Part shown: positions 24,898-38,000 of the stretch, in pieces
How the letters are laid out: every line of letters begins with the position of its first letter
How positions within the stretch are numbered: position 1 is the first letter of the stretch
DNA from: Planoprotostelium fungivorum
Lineage: Eukaryota; Evosea; Variosea; Cavosteliida; Cavosteliaceae
DNA length: 64,000 bases
Direction of reading: 5' to 3'
Assembly: GCA_003024175.1 (NCBI GenBank)
Contig: MDYQ01000080.1
Span: 40,114-104,113 of the forward strand
Notes under the pieces: generated by a model
Database searches by the model: none
Seen by the model: the letters and a program-made list of their open reading frames with translations, nothing else
Told to the model about the DNA's origin: nothing
Program-made: the position numbers and the translations under genes

Positions 24898-27800
24898 ATG
24901 TCGCGAACTCGTCTCGATGCAGAGAAGACCTTCTATCAGACTCGATCTCACACTGGAGGAATGCCCAGAGTGCAGCGTCCTGAGGTTCCTACTCATAGAT
25001 CTCATGAGTTGGAGGACTTCTACATGTCTGTGCCGGCCAGTGGCGTCAAGAAAGGTCGATATAGAAGTCGTAGCGATATCCGGCCGGATGAGGAAGCTCT
25101 TCTGCAGAGACCATCATCGAATCGACAAAGGTATCACATTTCCATTCGACTATCATCTCACCTCAACAGATCTACCAGTCGCAGTCGCTTCGTGATGGTG
25201 ACTTCAGATCAGATCAATGCCCTTCCTGGGACAGGTAAAGACGATTGTTCACCGTGCGTCGCAGACTCAGACTTTATAGGTAAATGGAGCACCGTTCAGC
25301 CGTTTCAAACGGGTCACACTGCTGCCGACTCTCAGATCCGTTCCCTCGTGACAGGTGAAGATGGAAAGGTGAATGATGTCACTAATAATGTCCCAGCCGA
25401 GAGAGAAGGAAGGGCCTCTAGAAGCACCATCAAGTCGACTATACCTGCCTCCGGTTATTTCGAATCCGTTACGAAAGAAGAAGACGAGACTGAGAAGGTG
25501 ATTGACACAGCCAGAGACGAGATGACAAATGAGACGCAGGACTTTTCAGATGAAGAAGACACGTGGAGTGAGATCTCCAATACAGACACAGATCGTCACA
25601 TGCAGAATGCCGCACAGAGGCAAGGACTGTCCCGAAACCTCTTCAAGTGACTCATCTTCCCTTCTCCTCTCATCGTTGACCTCTCAAAGATGTTTCGGAA
25701 GAGAGAAACCAAAGATGTCACCCTCAGCGATGTTGACAGCCTCGTGGTGGGACAAGTGGACCATCTACGGTCGATTTCCTTGGAAAATTCTGATTCAAGC
25801 CCTCATCATCATCTCCTCTACCACTGCCATCTTACTGTATAATTCTCAGACTTCTTTCTATCTCAGGTATGTATCCTTGACTGTCGTGTGTTGACAGAGA
25901 GTAGCAATACGTCGACGTTCTATAGTGTCTTCTGGCCTGAACGATTCAATTCGTGAGGACTTTTATTTCGTTTTATTGTCAAGTGACGTGAGAAAAGAGA
26001 AATGGCAGTGGGATCACCGGAGAACGATATTTCATTCCACAGTATAAATGACACGGTGGAATTTGTACAACACTGCGTCAACCAAGTGAGCGTCATCATC
26101 TGTCATCTCACCTCATCCAAGTCATCATGTTTCATCATCGTCATCTCATCTCATTCTCACATGCATCTCAAATGTATCAGTATTACGGTTGGCCGGAAGA
26201 TTCGATCGAGGGTATACTCTACGGCACAACCATCAATTCACCTCCGAGTGGGTCACAGCATTCTACAACGACAAAAGTCTGATCCATTCGAACAGAAGAT
26301 CCCACGCTTACTGTATTGACGAGAAAGACAAACAATGGAACCGATACGATGGAAGATGTCTATCGACTGAATTCGACTTATTTGGGACCATTACAACAGC
26401 CTTGGCCTCAGCTGCAGAATCTATTTCATCGTACGATTTCGATGGACATAGCCTTTCAACTGTACTCTTACGAGGTGAATTCGATCGAAATTTCACGGAG
26501 ATTTCCTGGGCGTACAACTGATGGACCACAGTTCCCCAAGGCACCCGAAAGGTTACACAAGTGGGATATACAGGTAATCCATCTACAACGAACCATCTCC
26601 ACTCTGAATATAGACCCGGTACTACAACGAGACAGTTTAAATTGATCGTTGTAGGTATTTCTGGCAGCGAGCAATGGACACGTGAAGGCCTCTCTGTCTG
26701 TAGAATACGACGACATGATATCAGACGAGATATCTCTTTGGAAGGGCACTCGAATGGTGTCCATATTCTTCTTCGTAACAAGTATGATCTTAGCTCTCAT
26801 CTTACAAGTGCTGGCGTTCACTTCTCTGAAGAGATCTTTTGTCATCTTTCAGGTGAGACGATCACCATGATGTCGATGACCATCATGATGGTGACTCATC
26901 ATGTAGACGTTGAAGGCGAAATCGAGTCACAAGGCAGCCCAATTGAAATCGAAGATTGTACCCTGGGATAAGATTCCTCTCGGCATCAAATTGAGATTCT
27001 TCAACCATTGGTTCATGTGTGTAACGTAACTGTCATCATCACTGATGGAATAGTGTCTCCTTCGTGGCTTGTGCATTCATCGTGATAGGAAGCATCTTTG
27101 GTGCGTTGACTACCATGGGATACAGAGGACAATACGATGCCGTTCGAATCATCTTTCGCTTACTCTTTGGTGAGTCATCATCATCTCATCACCTCGATCA
27201 TGTCGAGAGACGATCATCATCATCATGATGCTGATGTGCATCCGAAGGCCTCGGCACCCTGCTGACGTGGGCCGGCTTCACTCGTTTCTTAGCCTTCGAT
27301 GACAAGTACACGGTTCTCATCTCTGCCCTGGGTAGAGGTCTCCCCAACATCATGAGGTTCTTAGTCTCTGCCGTTCCCATCTTCTTTGGTTATTGTTTCT
27401 TTGGCATCCTCTATTTCTCAGAGGACACCATTCGTTTCTCTTCTTTGGGACAAGCAGCTGTGACTCTCTTTGGACTCCAGAACGGAGACGACATCCAAGT
27501 CACCCTCCGATCGATCGCGCCGCATGCGATCGTGGGGGGCATCTACTTTTTCACTTTCATCTTCTTGGCCATCTATGCCATCACGAACATCTTCATCTCG
27601 ATCATGTCCGATGCGTATGATACATCGAAGGTGGGTTCCATCTCGAATCATCCGATCTGATTGGGTGATTAGAAAGTGTGGCATGTGGGTCAGATGTCTG
27701 GGGAGATACCTGGTGGCAGCAGCGAACCACAAGAGGAAAACACAACGAATCCTCACGCTTCTATATGGGAGGACCTCATAGCCATGTCCGATGATCGAGA

Positions 27801-28177
27801 AGTCGGTGACATCGAAGAAGATGTTGTTCATGTGGACACGAATCCTTCTCCTCTCATCGACATCGATTCCAACACGATGAGCCCTCCAACCTCTCAGACT
27901 GCGCCTACCATCCAAGTTGAAGAGCGGATCTTCAACATCCCTCAGGTGCCGTCCATCTGATTGAAAGATCGGTCGATGATGTGAACAGATATTCGTATCG
28001 GACGAGTCGAGCGGACAGAAGGATACGAAGACGAGCATGAGCGAGGCAATTCTGACATTGAGGAAGCAGATGGAAGATCTAATGGAGGAAGAACAGAGGA
28101 AATACAAGGAGAATGTACAGAGAGGTCTAGACAAGCTCATCCAAGATTTTTCACGCGACAGAACGAATGAAACATAA
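24898..28177 (+). CDS. Mucolipin-like (TRPML/polycystin-type) cation channel
   Basis: Probable endolysosomal or plasma-membrane cation channel. About 250 residues of acidic, Ser/Thr-rich cytosolic N-terminus precede TM1 (GRFPWKILIQALIIISSTTA, about 25770). A large lumenal loop follows between TM1 and TM2, with Cys residues and QYYGWPEDSIEG. Then TM2 (VSIFFFVTSMILALILQVLA), TM3 (VSFVACAFIVIGSIFGALTT), TM4 (LGTLLTWAGFTRFLAF), TM5 (IMRFLVSAVPIFFGYCFFGI), the pore LFGLQNGDDIQVTL, and TM6 (IFLAIYAITNIFISIMSDAY). The GDD filter and its surroundings match the mucolipin pattern NGDD. The C-terminal tail ends in a coiled coil (LRKQMEDLMEEEQRKYKENV). TAA at 28175-28177. It is longer than animal mucolipins because of the N-terminal extension. 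Confidence 0.82.
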
Positions 28178-28593
28178 AGAAGAAAGCCTCATGAACCATC
28201 GAGGAATATGAAAGAATTGTAGAGCTACCGCTTTATCAAAAACACGTTCCTCGCTTCATAGTACACGTCTCCCCTGTTCTCTTTCGATGTCTTTCGTGAG
28301 AGCGTAATATTGTGCGGCCCACAATAGGAGGAACACCTTTCCCATCATCCTGCAAAGAGGGAAGACGATTGAACCCATTTGTAAAAATCGACCGAGATTC
28401 CTTCATCGTGTGGCTTGTAAACGAACAGACGTAGAAGAAATGTAGACGGCTTAAATGAGCTGATATACAGCAGTCACAGTAGTCGACATTCTGTTGTGGT
28501 CTCGGAAAAGAAGGGGGAGCTGGCAGATTCCCGGTGCAACAGAGAGAGGCTTGCTTCACCTCGAAACCAAGTCACTCACGAACACGCATCACC
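28178..28593. other. Gap between the TRP channel and PEX11
   Basis: 416 bp. On the minus strand a 30-codon stretch starting MMGKVFLLLWAAQYY (28348 downward) follows a plausible splice acceptor, but I could not join it to an upstream exon in frame. No confident gene. Confidence 0.3.
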
Positions 28594-29519
28594 ATGAGCA
28601 GCTCACAAATAGTCGCCGCACAGGACAACCTCAACAGGGTCGTCCGTTTTATGGACACTACCGCAGGACGCGATAAGATTGTCAGGTAATGAGCAATTTT
28701 TGCATAGATATTGGGTTGTTGGATCCTTTCTAGACTCTGACGGAGTTTTACATATCGAAACATGATTGTCAGAACATTTAAAGAGAGCTAATGTAAATTC
28801 GACAGGCTGTTGCAATACTCCAGCCGTTTTTTCGGATGGTGGTTGGTCAACAACAACAGACTCGACCTCGCCAAGAAGTTTTCCTCCATCGAGGCTCACG
28901 CCAGCATGGCCAGAAAGGTTTTCCGTCTCTTCAAGTCCATCGCTCACCTCCAGACCGCTGCCAAGACATGGATGCAGGTGTGTTATGTTTCGATTACGAA
29001 TCTTCGTATCACGTCACGTGAGACATTCACCATCTCACATCTCGCAGGAAACAGACACCGTCGTTTCTCTCACCACCGTCATCCAGAACCTGAGTTTGGC
29101 CATCTGGTTGTACTACGATCACGTCATCTGGGCCCACAAGCTCGGACTCATCCAGAGAGATCTCGCCCCCCTCTCTCGCAAGTCCAACACGTTCTGGCTG
29201 ATTGCCATGCTCTGCGGTGAGTCATATCATCTCCATCACCCACACCGACATGATCGCAGGTATTGCCAAGGCCACTTACCTCATCCACATCACTCAACAG
29301 TTGGCACACACCACCACAAAGGCCGACATGGTCGAGTCCCTCAGAAAGAGACAGAGCGAGTTCAGCTTAGAGCTGGTTCGCAACCTCCTCGATCTCCCCA
29401 TCCCCGTGACTTCTCTGAGCCCAAGGCTGGCGGCCGTATTTCCAACTGGACTGGTTGGACTGTGTGGAACACTCTCTTCCCTCATCGGCATCCATCAGGT
29501 CTGGTCGAAGATCAAGTGA
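28594..29519 (+). CDS. PEX11: Peroxisomal biogenesis factor 11 (PEX11)
   Basis: Peroxisomal membrane protein that elongates the membrane before division. Four exons with intact phases. ATG at 28594 (MSSSQIVAAQDNLNRVVRFM), then DTTAGRDKIVRLLQYSSRFF, the canonical PEX11 start. RLDLAKKFSSIEAHASMARK follows, then LAIWLYYDHVIWAHKLGLI and the C-terminal hydrophobic helix AAVFPTGLVGLCGTLSSLIG ending IHQVWSKIK. TGA at 29517-29519 and AATAAA at 29527-29532. Length of about 225 residues is typical. A second peroxisomal gene, the ABCD transporter, lies 28 kb away with no sign of linkage. Confidence 0.9.
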
Positions 29520-30139
29520 GATTGAGAATAAAATATGTAACGAGACGAGATGTTTTGGTGGTATTCTTCTTTTATCTGTTTCACAATAGAATAGGAGAAT
29601 GATCTCACTTTTTCAGTGGACACAGACAGCACAATGAGACCAAGCATTGGTCCAATGTTGTATGGATCACACCGAGATGGATGTACGAGCCGTAACCCAG
29701 GGAGGACATGTCCCAAATGCGGAATCCTCCTGTTGTTTGGTGTTGGTAATGCCACCTGCTCGAGCTAGATGTAAACACATGTCCTGAGGAGGAAAAGGAG
29801 GTACATCACCCTTTGAACTACTATTGATTTGAGTTACACGTTTCTTGACTGGGGTACAAAGGCAGGAATAGCTGAAACAGGCCCTGCCAGTCTGGGTGGT
29901 CTTCAACTTGATGGCAGACACGTATGTCACACAGGTGACAGAGGGATAACTCATTTTTCCTGCAAGAATGGTAATTTTTGTGTTCACGCGCGTGCGGGAA
30001 ATGTGGTAGATGTACATTCTTTCAACTGGCATCAACAGTAACACCGTGAGTGATCAGACAGCCCTTCTATATTACCAACACGATTTTGCTCGTCACAGCT
30101 CTCTGTTCTCCTCTTCTGATGCATCACAACACATCTGAA
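29520..30139. other. Gap after PEX11, no confident gene
   Basis: 620 bp with overlapping open frames on both strands, including a 70-codon plus frame at 29829-30041 and a 125-codon minus frame at 29667-30044. None has a recognisable domain, and the intron signals common elsewhere do not organise them into a gene. Confidence 0.3.
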
Positions 30140-31282
30140 CTATGGACCGGCTGATCTCACTCTCAGTGCAGGTAGACTCTTGTTATTCCTACGTGGTGTC
30201 ATTCAAACACCGTCCTATTTCATTTCTTCACCTGTCCTGCGGTTTGTTACCCGCTCGAGAACCTCTGCCCCAAGCTTCCGCTCTACCGTGTGTTACATCT
30301 TCCTCCGTCTTCACATTCAACTTCATGGACATCCTATCCATCGTCAGACATCATCACGAAAGTGTCTCGACACTCACTTGCTACCAGCCATCTTATCCGG
30401 GTCGATCTTGTTCATCACTATGATCTCTCCCGTGGAGCTGTACGTGTATTCCCTCCCTCTCATCTCTTGCTTCAATCTTTCCAATTTGGCGCTCTCTTCT
30501 GCTAGATTCTTGTCCTTCAACGTTGTCCTGGCGGAGCTGGCTGCACTGTGTACCTTCCTGGCCGTACTTCCGTTGGATAAGTTGCTCTCTAATGACATAC
30601 TACTGCTCCGGAAAGGTGATGAGGGTGAGCTGATGAGAGACGAAGGGTGTTTTGTACTCCTCTTGGTGATCGATGCGTCCGTCTGAGGTAAACCTGTTGG
30701 GCCCTGGCTGAATGATGCGTAGTCTCTCAGAGAGAGTTCTTTCGGTGTGATCTCGGTGGGTAATTGTTTCTTCGTGCGTTTGTGGAGGATTCCTCTGGCC
30801 CACGAATCGATCTCTGAGCGAGAAGGTTCTGATGTTGTTCAGTCTTCGACGGAAGATGGGCGATGATGTGATATGCTTTACCTCGGTCGAAATTCCACGT
30901 GGGATCACTGGATATATCCTCTTCTGTTGAATCGCTGGGACAGAATGTGTAATGGATGGCAATGTTGATGTCTCTCTTTGCCTGTTGGACTGCGAAGGGG
31001 ACAACCTTTCTCTGAATGTATCTCTCAAACACTATTTCGCCTGCTTTCTGAATGATGTCGTCCATGATCTCCTCCACCCATTGTATTCCTGTCAGACGTG
31101 AATTCAGGCGAGGGGAAAGCCACTCACCTCTTTCCTCTTGTTGTATCCGTTTCCATCGCGTCGGTAACTCTCCTTCTTTACCGATTTCTTTCATCGCATG
31201 CTCCTCATCATCCACGATCAGATTCTAAAATTGAACCTAATTATAGATTCACCTCATTTTTATTCTTTTTTGGCGATCGCAT
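30140..31282 (-). CDS. C2orf81-like (DUF4639) protein
   Basis: The exon model starts at ATG 31280-31282 (MRSPKKNKNE), joined to NLIVDDEEHAMKEIG, then WVEEIMDDIIQKAGEIVFER with YIQRKVVPFAVQQAKRDI and SDPTWNFDRGKA. The pattern of an acidic helix, IPF/VPF followed by QAR/QAK, and DPTW resembles the N-terminal part of vertebrate C2orf81, found mainly in ciliated organisms. A later exon gives REYTYSSTGEIIVMNKID. The last exons read KLNVKTEEDVTHGRAEAWGR and NNKSLPALRVRSAGP, ending at TAG 30140-30142. Function is unknown; the co-occurrence with CFAP61 supports a flagellar role. The assignment rests on short motifs remembered from the family, so moderate confidence. Confidence 0.55.
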
Positions 31283-31457
31283 CACCTTTTTCCGTGACGA
31301 TCTCAACTACAGGCGTGGCAATGTCTATACAGAGCAAAGACAATCGATGTCCTCTGAAATAAATAAATGTCTTCGACTGCGAACCTCCTCCCAAATTTCA
31401 ATCACGCAGTCACGTGCTCACGCGAATCACCATCGCACACATACGACACACAGCAAC

Positions 31458-32054
31458 ATGGTGAACGTACGTATTATCGTTCTGACTGGTTCTCCCTATT
31501 GCCACATCAAACATCACCTGCTACGAAATCAAGCACCATTGAAACTAGCAGACGTACCATACGAAACATGGGAGGTGCACAAACGAATCACACTCATCCA
31601 TCAACTCATCTCTCCTCAGGTCTCTCCCAACACTGATACGACCACCTTCGCACCTATTTTAGATCAAGAGCTGTTGGACATCGAAGAGAAATATACAGAA
31701 GACAGTACGGTCTTATATTTTATCAGTTGGAGGAGTGGTCACACATGTCCTCATCTGATGGACAAGGCCCACCAAGTTCTCATCTTTTCAAACAGTGAAG
31801 AGCAGAGTTACCTGAATGCTCTGCACCAGAGAGCCTCACTGGGAGATCTTCCTCAGTTATGGGAGGAGACATGCGTGGGCATCAAGAACGTTCAACCCAA
31901 CGAGAGCATTTATTTCATCGATGCAGATCGGGATGCGAACCAGGTGAAAGTTGGGGCTCATTTGATCTCTTCTCTAATCATCGTGCAGGTCGAATACACC
32001 TTCTTCCAGATCATCAAGGTGAAGCTTCACCATCTTCTCATCCACATTAACTGA
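31458..32054 (+). CDS. Hypothetical protein upstream of the NO VEIN-like gene
   Basis: I do not recognise this protein. From ATG 31458 (MVNV) the frame is open to TGA 32052-32054. It contains possible introns: 31471-31533, 31575-31619 and 31945-31989 have GT...AG ends and would remove stretches that read poorly. The best-looking coding part is FAPILDQELLDIEEKYTED through YFISWRSGHTCPHLMDKAH to VGIKNVQPNESIYFIDADRD. The 3' end is uncertain: the TGA lies 3 bp before the likely ATG of the next gene, and an alternative splice at 32020 would give an acidic tail SGDKTEETAS. No domain or TM helix is seen. Confidence 0.45.
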   Translation: MVNVRIIVLTGSPYCHIKHHLLRNQAPLKLADVPYETWEVHKRITLIHQLISPQVSPNTDTTTFAPILDQELLDIEEKYTEDSTVLYFISWRSGHTCPHLMDKAHQVLIFSNSEEQSYLNALHQRASLGDLPQLWEETCVGIKNVQPNESIYFIDADRDANQVKVGAHLISSLIIVQVEYTFFQIIKVKLHHLLIHIN

Positions 32055-32057
32055 ACC

Positions 32058-35000
32058 ATGAAAGGGAGAGTGGCGACAAGACAGAAGAAACTGCCTCATG
32101 AGCTACGAACAGATCCACTATCGACATTCAGAACCCGCACAGGTGACGTCAACACGCTCCCCTCATCCCACGATGATGACCACCATCATGACTGCAAGTA
32201 CAAGTACCATTGACCGATCTGCAGAGGAGAACGAACAAATATGCAGAGACACTTCGCAGAAATTTCATCGGTCAAGCCTCCAGAAAAGCAGAGACTGCTC
32301 TTCGTTACTATCTCATGCCTCTGTCCGATGCTCAGGTGCCGTACCGTCTACAACGTTGTAGATCTCATTCTCTCAGAATCATTCGCTGCAAGAGAGGATG
32401 AACACCGTAGAGAAAGTTCACACTCTCATTCTCAATTCTTACAAACCCAACGAGGAGAGTCAAGTTTATTTCAGAGTCTTCGTCACGACCTCGATGTACT
32501 TGGAAGGGTTAGAGGAAAAGTGTCAGTTTGTTCCTGTCCTGGTCAACATGGCGTTCGAAATCATCGACATCATCCAAGACGCTAAAGGTGAATTGTAGAT
32601 GAGAGGATGAAGAATGAAATTGAAAAGATGGAAACATGGAGGAGGGGAGGACACCACAGGAGATGTATCACGAGCATAAGAAGACGTTAGTTCGTTACAT
32701 GATCGATCCATCGGATCACATGCAGGTGATGATGTCATCCGAAATGTCGTGTATGATGAGACGATTGACGATCAGAAGGTGTGCCTTCTGAGGATCTGTG
32801 ATCTATTGGTCAAGATCGCCAGCCACTTTTATTTTCGACACGAGTTATTTGTACATAGACCCTTCTTCACTCTCGTTCTACGACTCTTAGAGATCGGAAA
32901 GATGATGCCAAATTGTGGAATGGTGGGAAGTCAACTGTTGAGGCTGCCCCTCACGGCAGATCACAAGCGTGAGAATTCAATTCAGACGATTCAAATTCAT
33001 TTCTCCACAGGATACGGAATCCAATTCTTTGAAGTGAAGGGTGAGATGAAGAAACCCATCTCGGTCGTCTTCGCAGAGTTATCACTCTATTTCGTGTCTT
33101 ATTTATTCGGTACACCTTCCACGTCAGAGGAACAAGTACAACTCATCGAGTGAGCCCGTCGCACATTGACTCTCCATCTCATTTCACGCAGTGAATATTA
33201 TTCCTTCGTGAGAGAGGCTTACCACTTTCACGCCCTGCACTTCCTCTTGAAGGGATCACCTGATCACTGCTCCCCTCTGGACATGTCTATGGCCAAGAGA
33301 TTCATCTCAGCCGCAGACAGATCCCTCTCTGTCGGTCACTCTGTCATCACATCCATCTTCTGCGATTACTTATCCATGATGATCAAGGTGAAGACCTCAA
33401 CTGTGATGTGCATCGATGAGACATTGAAGGCGTTCAGTATGGAACGAAGGAAGTATCGACGTACATCATGAAGAGACACGCACAGTTATTGGGTTTAGCT
33501 TCGAGGTGTATCGCTTCTCTCGTGGAGAGAGATGAACTGAGAGGCCCTGCCTTCAAGAGAGCGACTGAATTCTATTCGACTATCATATTGGAGATCAATC
33601 GAGACACGAATCAAGATCAAGGAGAAGGAGAAGAAGCGGTGAGATTACCGTACAGAACGACCACTGATGTCATCAGGAGACAAACGTGATGGATGAGGAC
33701 AACGAAATCATGACAACAGAAGAGATAGAAGACGAAGACGTGTCGATGGAAGTTGATTTAGTGCCCACTACCAGCTTGTTAGAAGGTAGAGAGAATGAAA
33801 GAGAGGAGACTGAAGATAACAGGGATGAAGCGACTGCGATACCGTTCCACATGTACATCTCTCCCTAACGAGGGTCAAGCGAATGCGAATCGCACCTTTC
33901 AGATGGGAAAGATGAAGTTGGATCTCGACATCGCCCTCGATCGCGTGAGACATCTCTATCTCGATGACGAATCATGACCTCACACAGATCGATCAACAAG
34001 AAGATGTTCTGAGAGACATGAAGAGAGATGCTGATGAACTGAGGGACACGTTGAACCGAACCGTAGAGGAATCACAGAGGAAGGAAGAGGAGAACCGAAA
34101 ATTGAACCAACAGATGTCCATGAAGCAGGTGAGACTCTCTCACCGCGTTAAAACTCAATGTCGTAGAATGAAGTAGATCAATTGAAGCGACTGATGAAGA
34201 AGGAGACGAAGAAGGCGATCGATCAACATAAGATGGAAGGTGAACCGAGAGACATGACATCAGAAGCCACGAAGGAGATCGATTTAGAGAAGAAGGTCAG
34301 TCGAGAAGAAGCGAAGAGAATGATAAGAGAGTTGAAGAGGTGAGAAGATCAAGCGTGTGGAGACACCGAATGACATCGACAGGGAGAGAGATGAATTGAA
34401 GGGTATGAGGAAATCGATCTGTGGCTCTCTCAAACATCTGGGAGCCGATCTCTATTCCTCTCCCATCCACTTTCTCCACGAGCTCGTTCAGAACGCAGAC
34501 GACAATCGTTATTCTCCCGACGTGAGCTCCCTCTCCTTCCTTCTCTGATGGACACAGATCACACCCACTTTGACACTGCTGGTCAACGAGGGATACATCA
34601 TCGTTCGAAACAATGAGATGGGATTCTTACCCAAGGACGTTCAGTCGATCTGCAGTATCGCCGTGACAACGAAGACGGGAGGTGTACACATCGGACAGAA
34701 AGGTGAGGGGAGGAGAGAGAGAGAGCTGATGGAGGATAGGATTGGGATTCAAATCGATCTTCTCGTGTACGGATGAGCCAACGATCGTATCTGGACCTTG
34801 GTCGTTCGGCTTCAGATTACCTGGAGTGGATCATCTCTCTTACATCACTCCCATCTGGTATGTATCCACCTCCTTATCATCTTCACACATTCCTCTTCAT
34901 CCGAATTCCTCCTCTTTTTACTTTCTCTTTGGAGAACGGAGCAGGTGGAATTTTGATAAAAACTTCAGGGTAGAAGGTGAAGAGATGAAGGGACTACCAC

Positions 35001-38000
35001 TGAGTGAAGGAGAGACTAATATTCATCTACCACTCAGAGATGCACTGAAGGACACCGATTTCATTGATCAAGTGGTATCCACCATGACTCAAGATCTGCT
35101 CCTCAATTTGAGACAAATCCGCGTCATTCATCTCGTGGACGAGAGGAACGGCAGACAAGTTCATCTACAACGAGAGTCCCAGCCCATATCGGTGGAGAAG
35201 AACATCTCTTCCTACGAATCAATCGAAGCTTACCGATTGAACGTCAGATCTGAAGTTTCGAGTGAGTTTCATGTACGCTGCGTACGTACTGACGCGTTGT
35301 AGACCAAGCGAGTACGTCGGAAGAATTCATCGTGTACGAGGCGCAATTGGCTGTACCGGAATATCTCAAAGTGGAAGAGACGTCACGATCCAGTCGAAAC
35401 GAGACGAGAATCCTCCTCGCTTTCCTGACGAATCCATCTACAACGCCAGGTGATGATATCATTCATCTCGTGGATCGATGCCAACTGTGATATAGACAAG
35501 GAGAGAACCTTCCCCGTCTTTTCATTCTTGCCTGTACAGGACATTGGACTCAAGTTTGTGGTCAACTGTGATTGGGTCCTGGTCACCAGTCGAGAGAGTG
35601 TCAGAGAGAACGCGTGGAACACATGGTTGAGAGGTGAACTATTCCAGAGAATGTCAGATTCACATCTACAGATCAATCTGCCGATCTCTTCTTGTACGTC
35701 GTCCATCGAGATCGGAACATCCGCAAGATTCTATTCGACATCCTGCCCAATCAAGTGAGTCGATTCGTTTCATCAATGTTAGATTCACATAAAAACAGAC
35801 GGTCGAGATGACAGCTTGGTGGAAATCGTTCGTCGATCGCATTCAGAGAGGAATCCAGAGCATCTTACCTTCTCTCCTGTCTGTGGATGGTAGAGATCAG
35901 AAGAAATTAGTCCTCAGAAATCGAACCATCGAGGCCATTCTCCCCCTTTCCATCTCTCGTCACCTATTGAGAGATCTCACGGTGACCGATTGACATCACG
36001 TCACGATATCTCATCACCATACAGATCGTAGCACCAGAATCTCAACAGACGGAGACATCGATCAGTCGATACCTTCCCAGTTTATCCATGACAGACGTCT
36101 TATCATCCCTGCCAGAGAGAGGAGATGAAGAGAACGAGTTGTATCATTATGCATCCACTCAGAATCAAGACTGGTGGAGCCGATTCTTCCAGATCGTCAA
36201 CGAAGAGATCCAATCGAACCAATTGAAAGACGTACAGAGCATCGCTAAAGATAAGCCCTTGTTCATCATCGATAGTGAGACGAAGGTGTGAACAAGACCA
36301 AACGCTGTAGAGTCGATTGACAGTCGATAGAAGAGACATTTCATCGAGAGGGATGTCTTTCCCTTCCTGGGGAACATTGAAACATGGAGACAGAACATCG
36401 TCATGTTGAAGACGGAGAGTGCAGCGGAGGACAACTTTATGGTGAAGACGATGGGATACACCAGGATGACCGAAGACCTCTACGCTTCCATCCTCTCTAA
36501 CATCCACCTCGAGAATCCTCTGAAACCTGGAACGAAGGAACAAGTCAAGAGAGATCTCACCTTCTTCAGAGATCACCCACAACTGACTCAGGTGAGTGTG
36601 ATATTTCGATGAGATTTCTCATCGTACGTACAGAAATACGTGAAAGAGGGTAGTGGTAATCTGTCCGTTCCTCTGGTAGATGGAAGTTTCCTGCCCATCA
36701 GTGACACCTTCCTCATCACTTGTCTGTCCGTCCCTCTGTCTCTGCCTTCCTCTCATCAATCGAGAGTGATCTCCTCTTTCTACAACGAGACTTCTTTGGT
36801 GGAGACCTTATCGTGGGAACTGTTCCTGTTACGCATGGGAATACGTCTGTCTGGAAGTTCTGTTCCCATGGGAAGTACGTACACTCTTCCTCTGAATCTT
36901 CTGAATCGAATGCAGCTCTTTCCCCGATGAAGAGCATGAGAGAAGATGATATCAAGATGGCCACGAACATTCTGAAGGAGATCAGTCACAGATCAGAACC
37001 AGGCCTCACCGAATTGATATCCTCCCTTCCCATCGTAGATTCATCCGGTAGTCAAGTGAAGATCAGCAACACCATCGACAAGTCCATCGTTCGAGATGAA
37101 TTCCCACACATCGAGGTGATATCATCCATCATCCATACGAGATCTCATCCATCATCCATACGAGATCTCATCCATCATCCATCCATACGAGATCTCATCC
37201 ACCCTCAGATACCACCCAATGCCAGAGAGTTGTGCACTCTATTGGGTGTGACCATGGAAGCGGATGTGACATTGTGTCACAAGGCACTCATCAACCTCGT
37301 CACACAGAGAATCACCGATAGAGAGGTGTACGGTCGATGGTTGGCTCAATTGAGATGGCAAGTGCAGAACATCACGGAAGCTGACGTGAAGACGATGAAC
37401 AAGAGTCCTCTATTGTGTCTCTATGCCAATGGAAAACCGGTATTCTTATCACTGAGAGACATCTACGTCTGCAGAGGGAAGGGAAGAGAAGAAGAAGAGT
37501 TCAACAAGATCGCGTGCCAATTGGGAGGAGCTTGCATCTCACTGGATCACAATTCGATCTATTGGCCCTTCGTGGACATCTTAACTCCTCTTGGATGCCC
37601 CACTCAATTCGACATCGGATCACTCTTCGATACACTCAAACGCATGATGAAAGACGATCGTTATTTCGAAAAGGTAAACATGGTCATCCTACATCCTTCA
37701 CATCATTGCAATTGGACTCTTTGCATCAGATTGACATCATCTCTTCAGATCGGCACCGGACGACATCTGTTGACTTCTTCTGGCTTCGAGAGCTTCTGGA
37801 GCGTCTACAAATTGATCGAAGACAATCTGAGAAACAAGTGTGGAAAGGATCATCCCAGCGAGACGAAGGGTCGTATCGATTGGAAGTGGAGAGAGAGTCT
37901 ATACCACACCGTTCCCGACATGAAGAACTTGTTAGAAGAGAGAGGAAAGAACATCGATGAGCTCATCATCATCGGCCATGACAAGATGATCATGGATCAT

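Noticed and set aside
28225-28348. Small membrane-protein gene on the minus strand
   Set aside because: The attractive 30-codon frame ends at an early TGA and cannot be joined in phase to an upstream start.
29829-30041. 70-codon plus-strand frame between PEX11 and the C2orf81-like gene
   Set aside because: No recognisable domain, no consistent splice context, and longer competing frames on the other strand.
30142-30686. Plus-strand open frames over the C2orf81-like gene
   Set aside because: The minus strand gives consistent exons with matching phases and a stop at 30140; the plus frames are antisense shadows.
31098-31457. Upstream extension of the open frame before the hypothetical protein at 31458
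   Set aside because: It overlaps the first exons of the opposite-strand C2orf81-like gene and reads as low-complexity coding shadow.
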